The notes under the pieces are model-generated. The model was not told where the DNA came from, ran no database searches, and was given only the letters and a program-made list of their open reading frames with translations. Below, one piece after another: positions 32,601 through 42,744 of a stretch of 64,000 nt of DNA (within the stretch, counting starts at the first letter, position 1; every line of letters begins with the position of its first letter). The position numbers and the translations under genes were made by a program. The DNA is from Ceriagrion tenellum (taxonomy: Eukaryota; Arthropoda; Insecta; Odonata; Coenagrionidae), in assembly GCA_963169105.1 (NCBI GenBank), contig OY720636.1, forward strand, positions 93,912,583 to 93,976,582, in the 5' to 3' direction.

Positions 32601-33524
32601 GAAATATGTCCTCAAAAACCGAGAGATCATGTTATGAAAAAACAAAGGCCCAACTATGGCTCTCAGCTAACATGATTATAAACTATCACAACTGCGCCTC
32701 ACGCGCTATTGCTAAGTAGAGGTGAGTAAATCAAATTTACGCATAATCCTCGTCTGTGAATTTGCTTTGAATCGCGATGGCTATGTTTTTAATGGCCTAC
32801 AAAACACATTACTCCCGTAACTCGAATCCCATTTGTAATCGAAGCCCGGCTGTCACATATCTAATTTCATGGCGAAATTTTGTTTCTAATCAAATATCTC
32901 TGATTCACTTTAATAGGCATAAATATGCATACATTCACTGGCCAAATGGCTTTAACCCTGAATGTTGAAGACTCATGTCAGCGCTCGTTATGAATAAAAT
33001 CGCAGCTCTTTTGTTAGAAAGGAGCGTGCAGTGGTTGGCCCCGCAAAACGACAATATATCATAGGTGGCGCTCTTTGTGTAATTGTTACTTAGCTCTTCG
33101 GATCCAAATCGAAAAATAGATTAATGAGACAAAGGGTAGGATTTTGATAATTTCAATTGAAACGATCGATACTTATTTGTTAGAAAGTTCGAGTGCTGAC
33201 CTGTGCTGTGGCGTGGATTTCCGCGAATACCCAAGAGATGGTCATTAAAAAAGTCACATAATAACCCACTCTAGTTGTCGCTTACTAAAATTAACTGTTA
33301 ACTCCTAAAGCAGGACACAATTTGATTCATTGTGCACACAAGGGCCATGGTTATAGTCAGTATGATTTCTAGAACGAAAACTCAATTCGAGTTGAGCAAA
33401 TTTCCTCCTGCATCCGTTACACTCCTCTGCTCCTACTATAATTCTTGTCCCCTCTGAAGTATCATTTCAGCATATTATAAACGTGTCAATTTATTTCGAT
33501 AGAGAAATGTAAAGAAGAAATACG
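29611..33524. other. Long intergenic stretch, no gene recognised
   Basis: No coding family or transposon ends seen. A GC-moderate patch (about 31430-31760) contains two related blocks starting GGCGCAGG(T/A)CC (31534 and 31690), possibly an old internal duplication. The segment 30728-30769, read on the minus strand, contains CTGAAGA...GAAACGTCACC, resembling the worn hammerhead-like motif described for 53475-53512. Open frames at 30168-30506 have no family match. Confidence 0.4.
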
Positions 33525-33775
33525 GGTGTGTCCAATACATCTTATTCTTCATTTCTGTATGGTGTTCCATGTGGTCCTTTCCTCTTCTATTCTTCTGCAC
33601 ACTTCATCATTCCTTATTTTGTCCGTCCATTTTATCTTCAGAATCCTCCTACAGCACCAGCTTTCGAAGTCTTCCGGTCTGTTCTGGTCAGGCTTTCCAA
33701 TGGTCCATACTTACGATTTATAAAGTGCTACGATCTCCAAGAATGTTTTCACATAAAGTGACAAGTAGTAGAGGA
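33525..33775 (-). mobile_element. RTE-like LINE fragment (same family as 24405-24945)
   Basis: Minus-strand translation gives LYVKTFLEIVALYKS, WTIGKPDQNRPEDFESWCCR then RILKIKWTDKIRNDEVCRRI, then WNTIQK, a stop, and RIRCIGHT. The order (Y-G-S-E-x-W-T-I, E-x-W-C-x-R-R, W-T-D-K-I-R-N-E-E-V, W-I-G-H) is the conserved C-terminus of this LINE group. Only this short segment remains. Confidence 0.75.
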
Positions 33776-34224
33776 ATAATCCCCGTAAAGAGTAAAATAG
33801 ATGTTGCGGCTGGAAGGCACCCAAGCAGCCCGCCCGGAAAAGAGTGGGCACCGCCATTGATGGCTGTAGCGACCACACGAAGAATGTCGTTCGCCGAGCA
33901 TCTCTACGGGTTGTTGTTCTACAGCAATTAGCGGTCATTACACTAATCGTTCATCCCATCGTAACCAGGCTCACCAGCATTTATGATGGCCACAATTCAT
34001 TACTTCGTTGTAGTCCGTGTGTGTGAACACTAGTGTCCGGAAGCGCGTCGGGATTTTACGTCAAACATCGTTTGATTCACGTATAAACGACAGCAATAAA
34101 GCAGCTCAAGAGTCATTGCTAATATTTCATAGCAATCATTCGCATCAATTTTGTTTATGAGTGTCTCATACCTTCTACTTCCGATTCCTACATTTGATCG
34201 AGCATTAGGAGGCGTAATAGCCGT
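33776..34224. other. Intergenic DNA, nothing recognised
   Basis: A slightly GC-richer patch at 33800-33950 has open frames on both strands, but I recognise no domain. Confidence 0.35.
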
Positions 34225-34972
34225 TCGCTACATATATATACTCCCCTGCGAGCCACCTCATGGGCGTGTGGTAGGAGGTGTTAGGACACCTGCCATGTGA
34301 TAATGTAAGGAATAAGGTTTTGGGAGGTGAAATGATGACGCGTATATTGGGAGTGTATTTAGTGGAGCTCAGTTTTTATTGTGGTAACTTATTGAGCGAG
34401 GAAAGAACGAGTTTTATACCTATCTGTACGGCAACGTATCTCTCTTATTTTATGGCTTCTGTCAGACCAAGAGATGTAGTCAGGCATCATGATAATATTC
34501 TTTGTGTCACCCTGAAACATACTAGTTTTGAATTTCTCCAGCAATCTAGGCTTAGAGTGTAGCCTCCGCGTCTTGAGTGGCTCCCACCTTTACCCCTCTA
34601 TAAGTTGTGAAGCACTATATGTTCGCTTGAAGCAGTTTTTAACAAAGCGTGCTCCTTTTCTTTGTATATTATTAATTTTTTGGTTAAATCTTTATGAATC
34701 GGGTCCCAAATGCTCGTGGCGTATTCGAGGTGTGGCCTAACCAGAGCAAAGTAGCATCTTTCCAACACTTTTTCATCCGAGGACCTTCCTATTATACGCT
34801 TTACAAAACCTAGTTTCATAAATGCTGTGCCACATATGTTTTGTACGTGTGCTTCTCATGATATATCAGAACTTATGGTAATTCTAGATTGTATCTCAAG
34901 ATTTTATATTTACTCTACCCACAGGGTTGATGCGGAATTTGTGTGATAGCGTAATACTTAAAGCGAGCATGG
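34225..34972 (-). mobile_element. CR1/jockey-like LINE, best copy of the family
   Basis: Minus strand, 3' end at the left. The thumb block MKLGFVKRIIGRSSDEKVLE, then CYFALVRPHLEYATSIWDPI, then KDLTKKL is open at 34598-34819. It is followed downstream (shifted) by EPLKTRRLHSKPRLLEKF and REIRCRTDRYK, then about 100 bp of 3' UTR. The terminus contains CCTGCGAGCCACCTCATGGG (plus strand, 34246-34265) and an (AT)n stretch. Homologous copies at 14490, 25979, 59325 and 62945 allow the element to be traced. The right side runs into an RTE insertion with target duplication at 34973. Confidence 0.8.
34598..34819 (-). pseudogene. LINE reverse-transcriptase thumb fragment
   Basis: A 73-codon open frame carrying the invariant L-V-R-P-H-L-E-Y block of CR1/jockey-like reverse transcriptases, with K-x-x-F-L-R/K-R upstream and W-D-P downstream. 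The palm with the catalytic (F/Y)ADD box is not present. The later part (IIYKEKEHALLKTASSEHIV) has the expected K-x-Q-R-R-A-A block shifted out of frame or mutated. Confidence 0.75.
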
Positions 34973-34989
34973 ACTCGTTAGTCAAAGAT
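34973..34989. repeat. Target-site duplication of RTE-like insertion, left copy
   Basis: ACTCGTTAGTCAAAGAT, matching 35352-35368 (ACTTGTTAGTCAAAGAT) with one mismatch over 17 bp. Confidence 0.75.
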
Positions 34990-35351
34990 CATCATCATTG
35001 GTAGACTGCTGTTTAGCAGGTCCTCAGTAGCCTCTCCTCCAGATAACTCTGTCCTGTGCCTTCCTCTTCATCCCAGGGTAGCTTGTCACATCTTCTAAAT
35101 CATCCATCATTTTCCTTCTCCCTCGTTTACTCTTTCCTTCTACCATACCTTACAATGCCTCCTTCATCAAACAATCTCTTCTTAATACATGTCCCAGCTA
35201 GTTTTGCTACCTTGTTTTAATTGTCTTTATCAGACCTCTATCTTCCCCCACTGCGGTCAATACCTCTTCATTTCTCACTTAGTCTGTTTAACTATAATTC
35301 AACTTTCTTCTCCATATCCACATCACAAAGATAGTGCTCGTTAAAGATAGC
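34990..35351 (-). mobile_element. RTE-like LINE, severely 5'-truncated, with target-site duplication
   Basis: A 362-bp insertion between 17-bp near-identical direct repeats. Its 3' end (left on the plus strand) is an ATGATGAT-type tail (CATCATCATT at 34990-34999), typical of RTE elements. The minus strand encodes VRNEEVLTAVGEDRGLIKTI, then LGHVLRRDCLMKEALYGMVE, then GKSKRGRRKMMDDLEDV, with one stop and a shift. These are the N-E-E-V-L, L-G-H-V-x-R-x-D and G-x-R-x-R-R-x-x-M-x-D-D-L motifs of the RTE C-terminus. It landed within or at the edge of the CR1/jockey-like copy at 34225. Confidence 0.85.
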
Positions 35352-35368
35352 ACTTGTTAGTCAAAGAT
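35352..35368. repeat. Target-site duplication of RTE-like insertion, right copy
   Basis: ACTTGTTAGTCAAAGAT; see 34973-34989. Confidence 0.75.
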
Positions 35369-35783
35369 AACTCAGCACCTGCTAATACTAATGATATTGT
35401 TTAATAGGTTACCAGTCAAGGTAGATCACAATGGAAATGGATGAAATTCTCTACATTTTTGAAGTACAGGACTCTATCTTCTAACACTATTTCTTTCTCC
35501 CTCTCCTTCTCCCGATTTTAACGAGTAAGAAACGAAAACAGGCGCACCAACGTTTCTTTGAGTGAACCCACCCTCCTCCTAATTACCAGTTTTTAAGCGT
35601 CCCGCCGCCCCCTAAGTTGTTAAAGTAGTTTATGCAAAACCTCTCATTGCCGAACTCATCTTTTGCTAGCGTATTGCACAATCAAATATCTTGTCTTGTG
35701 ACGAAATTGATGGAAGTACGAATGTAAGAGTCAGCAATGGCGAGGTCTCATAGAAACGGCACCAATGGAGGACTCTATGACGC
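35369..35783. other. Intergenic DNA
   Basis: May include a worn continuation of the CR1/jockey-like element interrupted at 34973, but no motif is clear. Nothing else recognised. Confidence 0.3.
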
Positions 35784-36340
35784 TTAAGGTCGTTTGAGCG
35801 AGATAGTTCCCAATTCATGATTGATACCATATTCGAATCATACGTTTTGATTCCAGGAACTGTAGGTTGCATGAATTTATTACATTATTAATGGTGCAAT
35901 AATGTACTTTAATATCACTGAAATTCGAGGAAATTAAATAAAAATACCGGAATAAGTCTTTAACTTGAATAATTTTTCGCGCGGTGCGTTTTCAACTCCT
36001 TCACAACGGAATGTTTTTAGTGATTCTAAAACAAACTACTGCGGTGAATATATGATTAAATTTCTAAAACATTTGTGAAAACATACAAACTACTCACTTA
36101 ATTTTTTGACGAGATCTAGGTGTTAGCAATTCCTTATTTTTCAAATAACGTCTCTTTAGCGTGCATACACGTACCATTTTCCACATAAAATGTCTGGTAT
36201 TTTTCGTCAAAAATCTCGGGAAGTTTCTCGGTAAGGGGCCGATAGTTTAGTAATGGTGGAAGGGTGAGATATGTTTCTTTGAAATGAGTCAAAATTCATT
36301 GATTTCTAGGCGAAATGATATTTCGCTCAAACTACCTTAA
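35784..36340. mobile_element. TTAA-ended MITE family, copy A
   Basis: A 557-bp element starting TTAAGGTCGTTTGAGCGAGA and, read inward from the right, TTAAGGTAGTTTGAGCGAAA. It is the reverse orientation of the copies at 40817, 48990 and 49974, sharing blocks such as ACCATATTCGAATCATACGT, CATTATTAATGGTGCAATAA, GCGCGGTGCGTTT, AGATCTAGGTGTTAG and GTACCATTTTCCA. There is no coding capacity. The ends abut TTAA at both sides; whether TTAA is target duplication or part of the end is undecided. Ends do not begin CCC like classic piggyBac, so the superfamily is open. Confidence 0.75.
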
Positions 36341-37364
36341 ATGCAGATGATAGTTTCGGACTTAGAAGAATGAAAATGCTACTCTGTGGCAAAACTAGTC
36401 GTGTCAATTAATCTAATACCAGGTGGAGTTGCAGTGTTCATTCTTATATCCCTGATACCATAAATGCAACTTCGTCCCATCATGGAGGTTCCGGATGTTA
36501 GACCTGATCAATTATTGAAGATCATATGAGTACCATGTAATGCTTACTCCCAGTTTGGGTTCCAATTAGTGACTCGGGATCGTAAAAGATCGGGATAGGG
36601 ACTGCAACATACACTTATAAATCAAGAAAAGTAGAAATGAGCCGCTGGATCCAAAGGGAATATACGCTCCGGCCACTCGCGTCCACCTCAAATGCACCCC
36701 GAAGCTTTCACAGATAGATCATAAATCAGACAGAGAACGGGGCAGAAAGATTCATTAGTGTCGATTCTAATTAGAGCTGTGATGAAATGAGGAATGCTAA
36801 CCCAGTGTCACATACTCCGCCAAGTGAATCAATTTAGGTATGCAAAAACTCATTGTCGAAGCTCGATATCAGATAAGAACTGGCGGACATCAAAATTCTC
36901 TGGGAAAGGCTCATCCATCAAATTATCTGGGTCAGCACCTTTACAACGGAGCATATTGCGTAAAAACAGACACTAAAAATCCTAAGGTGAATCCTAGATG
37001 CACTGAAAACAATTTTACATCATCAAAATTGATCATACTCCGATTTTAATACAAATATTTTATACTTTTTCGACAGCATGAATGCACAAATCATTTGCAG
37101 TGCTTCAACTGGAATGTAACGTCAACGCAAGTACTCTCCGCTACGCTTGTTAGGCTTATGGTTTGTTGCTTCCTTCAATTGTGTTCGTCCTAATACCCAA
37201 CATCTCCGTCCCAAAAATTCTTGTTCTTTCAAGATATGGCACCTTTTATACATTTTATGCCGTACGAAATTCTTTTTATTATTCTTCCTTTTCCGCTTTA
37301 AGCCAATATAATCCCCCCTTCTGCAACACGCCGCTGACTATCTGAACAGCGCCCAACTAATTTC
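36341..37364. other. Intergenic DNA, nothing recognised
   Basis: No coding family, RNA or repeat structure was identified. Confidence 0.35.
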
Positions 37365-37690
37365 GCGGCCTCATTTGGTTCCATCCCTCAGATACCAATC
37401 CCCATCATCTAAAAACGCCCTCCACCTGTCTTCGTCACACAGCCTACCCTTCTCATTCATACCCCTCAGCCTAATCCAAAAGCACTGAGTCTGCGATTAT
37501 CCGCTTTCCGTAATGACCAGCTTCCTGGACCATAAAACGCGACGCTCCACATTAAAATCTTCATCCATCCTTCCTTTATGCCTTTTCTCAGATTACCCTT
37601 AATCGACCACCATGTCGCAGAAAAAGCTTTATTGGGACAGATCAATTTTTTATCGTAATTTCTTTCTAAGGGACAATTTTTCATTTAAAA
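37365..37690 (-). mobile_element. RTE-like LINE fragment, third family
   Basis: Minus strand: KKLICPNKAFSATWWSIKGN then LRKGIKEGWMKILMWSVAFY, then GPGSWSLRKADNRRLSAFGL (open 37466-37684), followed in a shifted frame by DRWRAFLDDGDWYL. The block K-x-L-x-W-S-V-x-x-Y-G-x-x-x-W-(T/S)-L-R-K-x-D-x-R-R-L-x-A-F matches the RTE-group C-terminus. The family's usual S-E-T is G-S here (GPGSW). Short and truncated at both sides. Confidence 0.65.
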
Positions 37691-38135
37691 TACTTCCCTT
37701 GTGTATGAACTTTTCCGTAATTTCTGGTTTATTTTTCTCGAGTCTATTCTTTCCTGTAAATTGTCTTTGGATTGTTTTACGGAAAGTACACCCATTTTCC
37801 TATTATTTATCTTAATACTAAACCTTCCACACACAGCCAAATGCGAGATCGCCGTTGTCACTCGGCTGGCTGGAAAAATAATGCAAAGCCATGCATAAAA
37901 TGTTAGGTGATGTATAGAATTCGAATCTTTTCTAATGTACACCATTACCCTCAATCATACCTTAATCTCAATAAACTTAGTCACAAGCAAATGACATATT
38001 TGTTGGCAGAAAAGCAATGTTGTATTCTACCTCCAAAAGGATAGATTAATCATTGAAATTGTATTATGGGTATATGAATTAGAGAATACGGTGAATATCT
38101 ATAGCTCATCACCACTTAGTAGCTTTTATTTGAAA
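37691..38135. other. Intergenic DNA, nothing recognised
   Basis: No motif or repeat recognised. Confidence 0.3.
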
Positions 38136-38291
38136 CGAAGGTATAAATAACCGTTTATCCCTTCTGAAATGACGTTCTCGGAACTACTGAGGTGAAAATT
38201 ATAATTTCAGAAACCAAGGTATAAATATCCGTTAATCAGTTCCGGAAAGACTTTCCAGGAACCACAGGTGTGAACATAATAATTTCAGAAT
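38136..38291. repeat. 78-bp tandem duplication
   Basis: Unit 1 is 38136-38213 and unit 2 is 38214-38291. Both contain AAGGTATAAATA(A/T)CCGTT, then GGAAC(T/C)AC, then TAATTTCAGAA. A partial third copy (TTCTAGGAACCACTGG...AATAATTTCAGAAC) lies at about 38847-38883, 560 bp away. The unit origin is unknown. Confidence 0.65.
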
Positions 38292-39063
38292 GCATGAGGG
38301 TGAATTGAGGTCCATGCAATGTTTAGCAGGTTTAATATGCCCTTAGAAAAGTATTAATGGGTGGATTTTTATCGTTACCTGAAATGAGATCAACATGGAT
38401 CCATCGTCTCTGATTCTGCCGGCCGTAGTTTATCTTTCGCGAAAGTCGAGAGTAGGTCAAATGATGGGGTGTTTTAGGCACGACTCCCACTGATAGCTTG
38501 ACAGACGGGAACTACATTCCAGACCGATCGAGAGGTGGTGCCGACATCTCTCATTTAATTTCCTCGATCCCCAAAATGTGATCAAAATTGAAGTTCGGGG
38601 TTCCGCGCTCCAGTTACAGAGCCCTTGATTTGATTTCCGATACCTATGTAACACGCAGAGGAGTCGCGGTTGAATCGCAGATATCCACATCAAGGAGGAC
38701 GCAAAGAGAGCAGCAGTATCGATCGCTTTGGCAGTCTAACATGCTGGCGGGAAAATAATTCTGAATGACTCAGAACTAATTATCTTACTCACCATATTGG
38801 ACTGGAAATACAATAAAATGAGTGCAAATGAGTATTTTATTACGTTCTAGGAACCACTGGGATGAACAAAATAATTTCAGAACTTATGTGGGAGCACTCA
38901 GTCAGAGTCAATGCTGAATATATTTCATTTGCGTCACGAAACGTTGCAATGGATGGTAAATGTAGTATTTTTTGTTACCTCCGACGAGTCCATCTTAAAT
39001 CTCTCTCCATCCTAAAAGTCTCTTTTGAATTAATAATTAATAGTCACAATATGATTGAGAAAA
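38292..39063. other. Intergenic DNA
   Basis: Apart from the partial repeat unit at 38847-38883, nothing was recognised. Confidence 0.3.
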
Positions 39064-39223
39064 CTTAAATGAAATTCTTCTGGCTGAACTCACCAAAGTT
39101 ATATTCAGGAGTGATAAGTATATCACTCCAAAAGGTTACAATAAATTCTAACAACTAGACAATATTGTACCTGAAGATCCATTTTTCATTTCTACTTATG
39201 AAATTATCGACCTTTGAAGGAAA
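39064..39223. repeat. 160-bp dispersed direct repeat, copy 1
   Basis: Aligns with 39795-39953 at roughly 75 percent, for example TTCTGGCTGAA(C/T)T(C/T)ACCAAAG, TTTCATTTCT(A/T)C and AATTATCG(A/G)CCTTTGAAGGAAA. No coding content. It could be the two ends of a small element or an old segmental duplication. Confidence 0.55.
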
Positions 39224-39794
39224 CCTCAAACCATCTTAAAACTGTCTTTATGAATATCACTAGATATACTTCCTTTTTGATTAGTTTGAAAAATACTTTC
39301 AGAATAGGTTTTTTTTAACTACTACTAATGGAAGAGCATCAAACACGAACCATAACGTGGCCTGGTAATGCAGGTGATAAAAAAACTGCCATGAATATTT
39401 TTATTTATTGATTTTTTTTATTCATTTAATTTGACGAAATTGATTGCCATGAAGAATAACAAATTGATAATTGAGATGGGCCCAAAAACATTGACATCGT
39501 CACCATGTATATTCCAATTTTTTTATTACAACATATAAAACATAAGATTCAGTTTCAAATTATAAAATACAGCAAAAGTTCTACTTTAGAGTCTGAGATA
39601 TATGTGCCTGCAGTTATGTCAATACACTTTAAATACGGCAATACCTTTATTCAAACTATGATTTGAAGGTGACAAGCTTTTCATTTTAACTCACGTATTT
39701 GCATAAACTCAGGAATAATTAAAACAATTCGTTATTTATACATTCTACAGTTTATATTTGAGTATTTTGAACGATACGGATATTCCTTCATGAA
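39224..39794. other. AT-rich stretch between direct repeats
   Basis: Nothing recognised. Confidence 0.3.
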
Positions 39795-39953
39795 CTTAGT
39801 GAACATTTCTGGCTGAATTTACCAAAGCAGCTTAGAGGAGTTATGAGAATATTACTTCAAAAAGGCAACAATAAATACAAAAAACTAAACGAAACTGTCC
39901 CCGAAGAACCATGTTTCATTTCTTCCTTTGGAATTATCGGCCTTTGAAGGAAA
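39795..39953. repeat. 160-bp dispersed direct repeat, copy 2
   Basis: See 39064-39223. The two copies are about 730 bp apart in direct orientation. Confidence 0.55.
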
Positions 39954-40164
39954 AGAAAGTTTATATTTTATTGCGATCGATAAAAAAGAATTTTTCACAG
40001 GAACTAATGCTGAATTGAATTCAGCCGCTCTATATTTTTGAGAGGGCGATCAAGAGCACCAGGCTCTCAAAGGTATCTGATTTTATGCTCAGCGACATGC
40101 GTTCATGCCATTAAGCTTTGTCGTCCTCATCGCTTTTTTGCTGTTTGACTGTACGTTGAAATGG

Positions 40165-40260
40165 AATCGATTTGATGTGGAAGCTTGAGTGCTGGTTTCT
40201 CATTCCGAAGGCCAGGATTCGGGTCCCAACCAGACATGAGATTTTTAAGGGGAAAAACTA
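40165..40260 (+). mobile_element. tRNA-derived SINE head
   Basis: Contains an A-box-like TGGAAGCTTGAGTGCTGG (about 40178-40195) and a B box GGATTCGGGTCCC (40215-40227) at tRNA-like spacing. The head would have supplied an internal RNA polymerase III promoter. The body to about 40330 (GGGGAAAAACTATACTGC) may belong to it, but no second copy is present in the window. It is not a functional tRNA, because no cloverleaf or acceptor stem is evident. Confidence 0.5.
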
Positions 40261-40816
40261 TACTGCTAAGAGGAAATCATTTCCACTGAGAACCAAGGGC
40301 GGTGCTTATTTTTTGAAACTCGAACGACGAAGGAATTTTTACGCTAAAAATGTCCCATTTGGTGAGGAAACGAATCTGTTTCAGTGCTTTTGGGGAAAAA
40401 TATCCGCCCCTTTGATAGTCACGTCATTTTAGATCCCATTGACGCGAAAGCTTCAACAATTTTGGCGTATTTTCATGATCCTCTAGAGATACTATCACGC
40501 CCATGGATGAGCGAGATATGCAGCGCAAAATGCCAAGTGGGATGCGTCTTGGACTCTATTTACCGGCCTCATTGCCAAACCCTGGGCACTGAAGATCACT
40601 GTCACCAGACATCACACGTGTGTGGGTTCTGGTTAACTACAGCCTACATTCTTGAAAATTTATCCACACTCATTTTAACTAGTACTAGTTGTAAAGTTAA
40701 AGTTGAAGTTTGCTTTGGCAACTTATCCTTTGGCCAATTCCTACATCCATCTCCAGTAGAATCCATTTTCAGTTGAAACCGAAACTAAATAAATCGCGTC
40801 AAAATACTATAAATAT
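40261..40816. other. Intergenic DNA with unassigned 130-codon open frame
   Basis: The open frame 40384-40776 (+) is cysteine- and histidine-containing but shows no metal-binding spacing or family I know. Treated as non-coding. Confidence 0.3.
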
Positions 40817-41374
40817 ATCATTCTCGTTAGAGCGAAATATAATTTAACCAAGAAATCAATGAATTTAGTCTCTTTTCAAAGAAAATTTCCTTCCCTGCCG
40901 AAAATAACAATATCAGCCCCTATCCGAGCTACTATCCGAGATATTTTACAAAAAATACCAGCCCTTATATGGAAAATGGTACGTAGATGCGCTACAAAGT
41001 GACCTAATAAAAAGCATGAGCAATTTATAACACCTAGATCTCGTCTGACTGACAGTGTGTAGTTTGAACATTTCCTCAAGTATTTCTGAAAGACATCATA
41101 TTGCCACCGCCGTAAGTATTTCAAATCACAAGAAATTTTCCGCTTTGGAAAAGTTTCCAACGTACCGTGCGAAAAAAATTAGTCAGTTAAAGGCTTATAT
41201 AGCTTTCTTTAATTTCATTACTTACTTAGAATAGCAGTCACGAATAAGTATATTTATACACCATTAATAATGCAATATTCAATCCATGCTTCCTACAGCT
41301 GCTGAAATTATATCGTGTGATTCAAATATGGTATCCATTATGATTAGGGAACTATCTCGCTCTAACTACCTTAA
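40817..41374. mobile_element. TTAA-ended MITE family, copy B
   Basis: The right end is complete (GCTCTAACTACCTTAA, ending at 41374). The left end is worn (TCGTTAGAGCGAAATATAAT). Shared internal blocks with the other copies include ACCAGCCCTTATAT, GGAAAATGGTACGT, CCTAGATCTCGT, GTGTAGTTTG, ACCGTGCGAAAAAAATTAGT, CACCATTAATAATGCAATAT and CAAATATGGTATCCATTATG. An open frame at 40876-41160 (-) lies inside and is incidental. Confidence 0.7.
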
Positions 41375-41567
41375 ATAACAAATGAAGTGCGACACTTGTT
41401 TGGTAGAGTTACGCCATCTACAGCTTTCCTTAATATCTGAAGATACTACGCCTTTTAGTCTACTCTCTTGCTCCACTCTCGATATCACCCTGTCCTTACC
41501 AAACAAACCACCTTTCTTAAAACAATTACATCAGTTCTTGGTAGTCCAAATAACCAAACGATATATT

Positions 41568-42003
41568 CACTCTCTGGCTACCCATTGTTTTCGAGTGAGA
41601 GACTTTTTATACCTATTATAGGGCGGTCGAAAGAAATGCAGCCCTAGTTTTGGTGTGAAAAACCTTAAGCTTCATTGTACTGAAAATGATGAGTTTTGCG
41701 TCTTAAATTTTTACTGAGGTTTACCTCCAGTTTTCCTTTAGCGATGTATAATATTTGTACACCTCTCAATCTATTCGTGGAGTTTTTTGATAAATAAGTG
41801 TGTTAGAAGTGAATAAAAATGACAGAAACTTTGAAGGGCAGTACAGCATGAGTGAATTGTATAGAGGTTAATGGAAATAATAGCCACAATCTCTTCATTA
41901 AAGACAAATTTTTGAGTTGCGGTGCTGTACAAAAGTCACACGGTTTCTGCAATTGATTTCAACCTTTTGACTTTTAGTGGGTAGCGTTTGAATCGCTCGA
42001 AAT
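41568..42003 (+). repeat. Dispersed 440-bp repeat, copy 1
   Basis: Aligns in inverted orientation with 46605-47060. Shared blocks include GGCTACCCATTGTTTT, GAAATGC(A/T)GCCCTAGTTTT, CTTCATTGTACTGAAAAT, GGTTTACCTCC, TTTAGC(G/A)ATG and GTGCTGT(A/G)CA(A/G)AAGTCACAC. No ORF or terminal repeats were found. Probably part of an unidentified transposon. Confidence 0.65.
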
Positions 42004-42744
42004 AATCATTTTTAAACTCTTCTCGCAGCATGGGTACCTGTGGTACACCTGTGAGGTTAACCCTCGCAGATAAGTAAAAGGGCCGGAGAAAATGGTTAAC
42101 CAATACCATTCTCATTGAGGTTATTTGCCAAATTTTACGACTCGTTCCACCAAAATCTATTTCAAAACAATTTTGCAATTCAAAAGTTTAAATTACGCGT
42201 AAAATTATTTTCGTCAAATATGATCTCGTCGAAGAAGATGTAAAAGTAACATGCTGCGTGGATCCTCCCACAAAGGGACTTTGACCTTCAACTAACCGAC
42301 CTGGAAACTTATAGACCAACAAATCATAACTGATAGATAGTATGCGTTGTCGCAAAACCGTTTCCCTGTAATAAAGCCTTCCCCAGGGTCAACTGTTACG
42401 GCGGCCGGCGGAGACCAAAGGGATGCCTTTCCAAACAGACTTTCACAGTCCCCGAAAGTGAACCTTTTAACCCCATGCGATAGCGCTATCTTTCCCTCAG
42501 TGGCCACTCTGGTGTCAACACTGAAAACGGTAACCACTCAGTCCAACGCACTCAACGTTAAATGCACTCGCGATACAGCCTGAGAGTACCAGACTCCAAC
42601 TTGCCCTTGGGGGGTAAGGGATGAAAACTGCCGCTTGGATAGTTATGCCTCGCTTCTCGCGATGAAACATCTGTTTCCGAGCTAGAGAGAGAGACAGAGG
42701 GAGAGTTACCGTTGAACAGGATCAAATATCGATAGAGATGACGT
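42004..42744. other. Intergenic DNA, nothing recognised
   Basis: A slightly GC-richer patch at 42340-42620 has open frames on both strands without known motifs. Confidence 0.3.

Noticed and set aside
40384..40776. 130-codon cysteine-containing open frame
   Set aside because: Cys/His spacing fits no zinc finger or signal-peptide protein I know.
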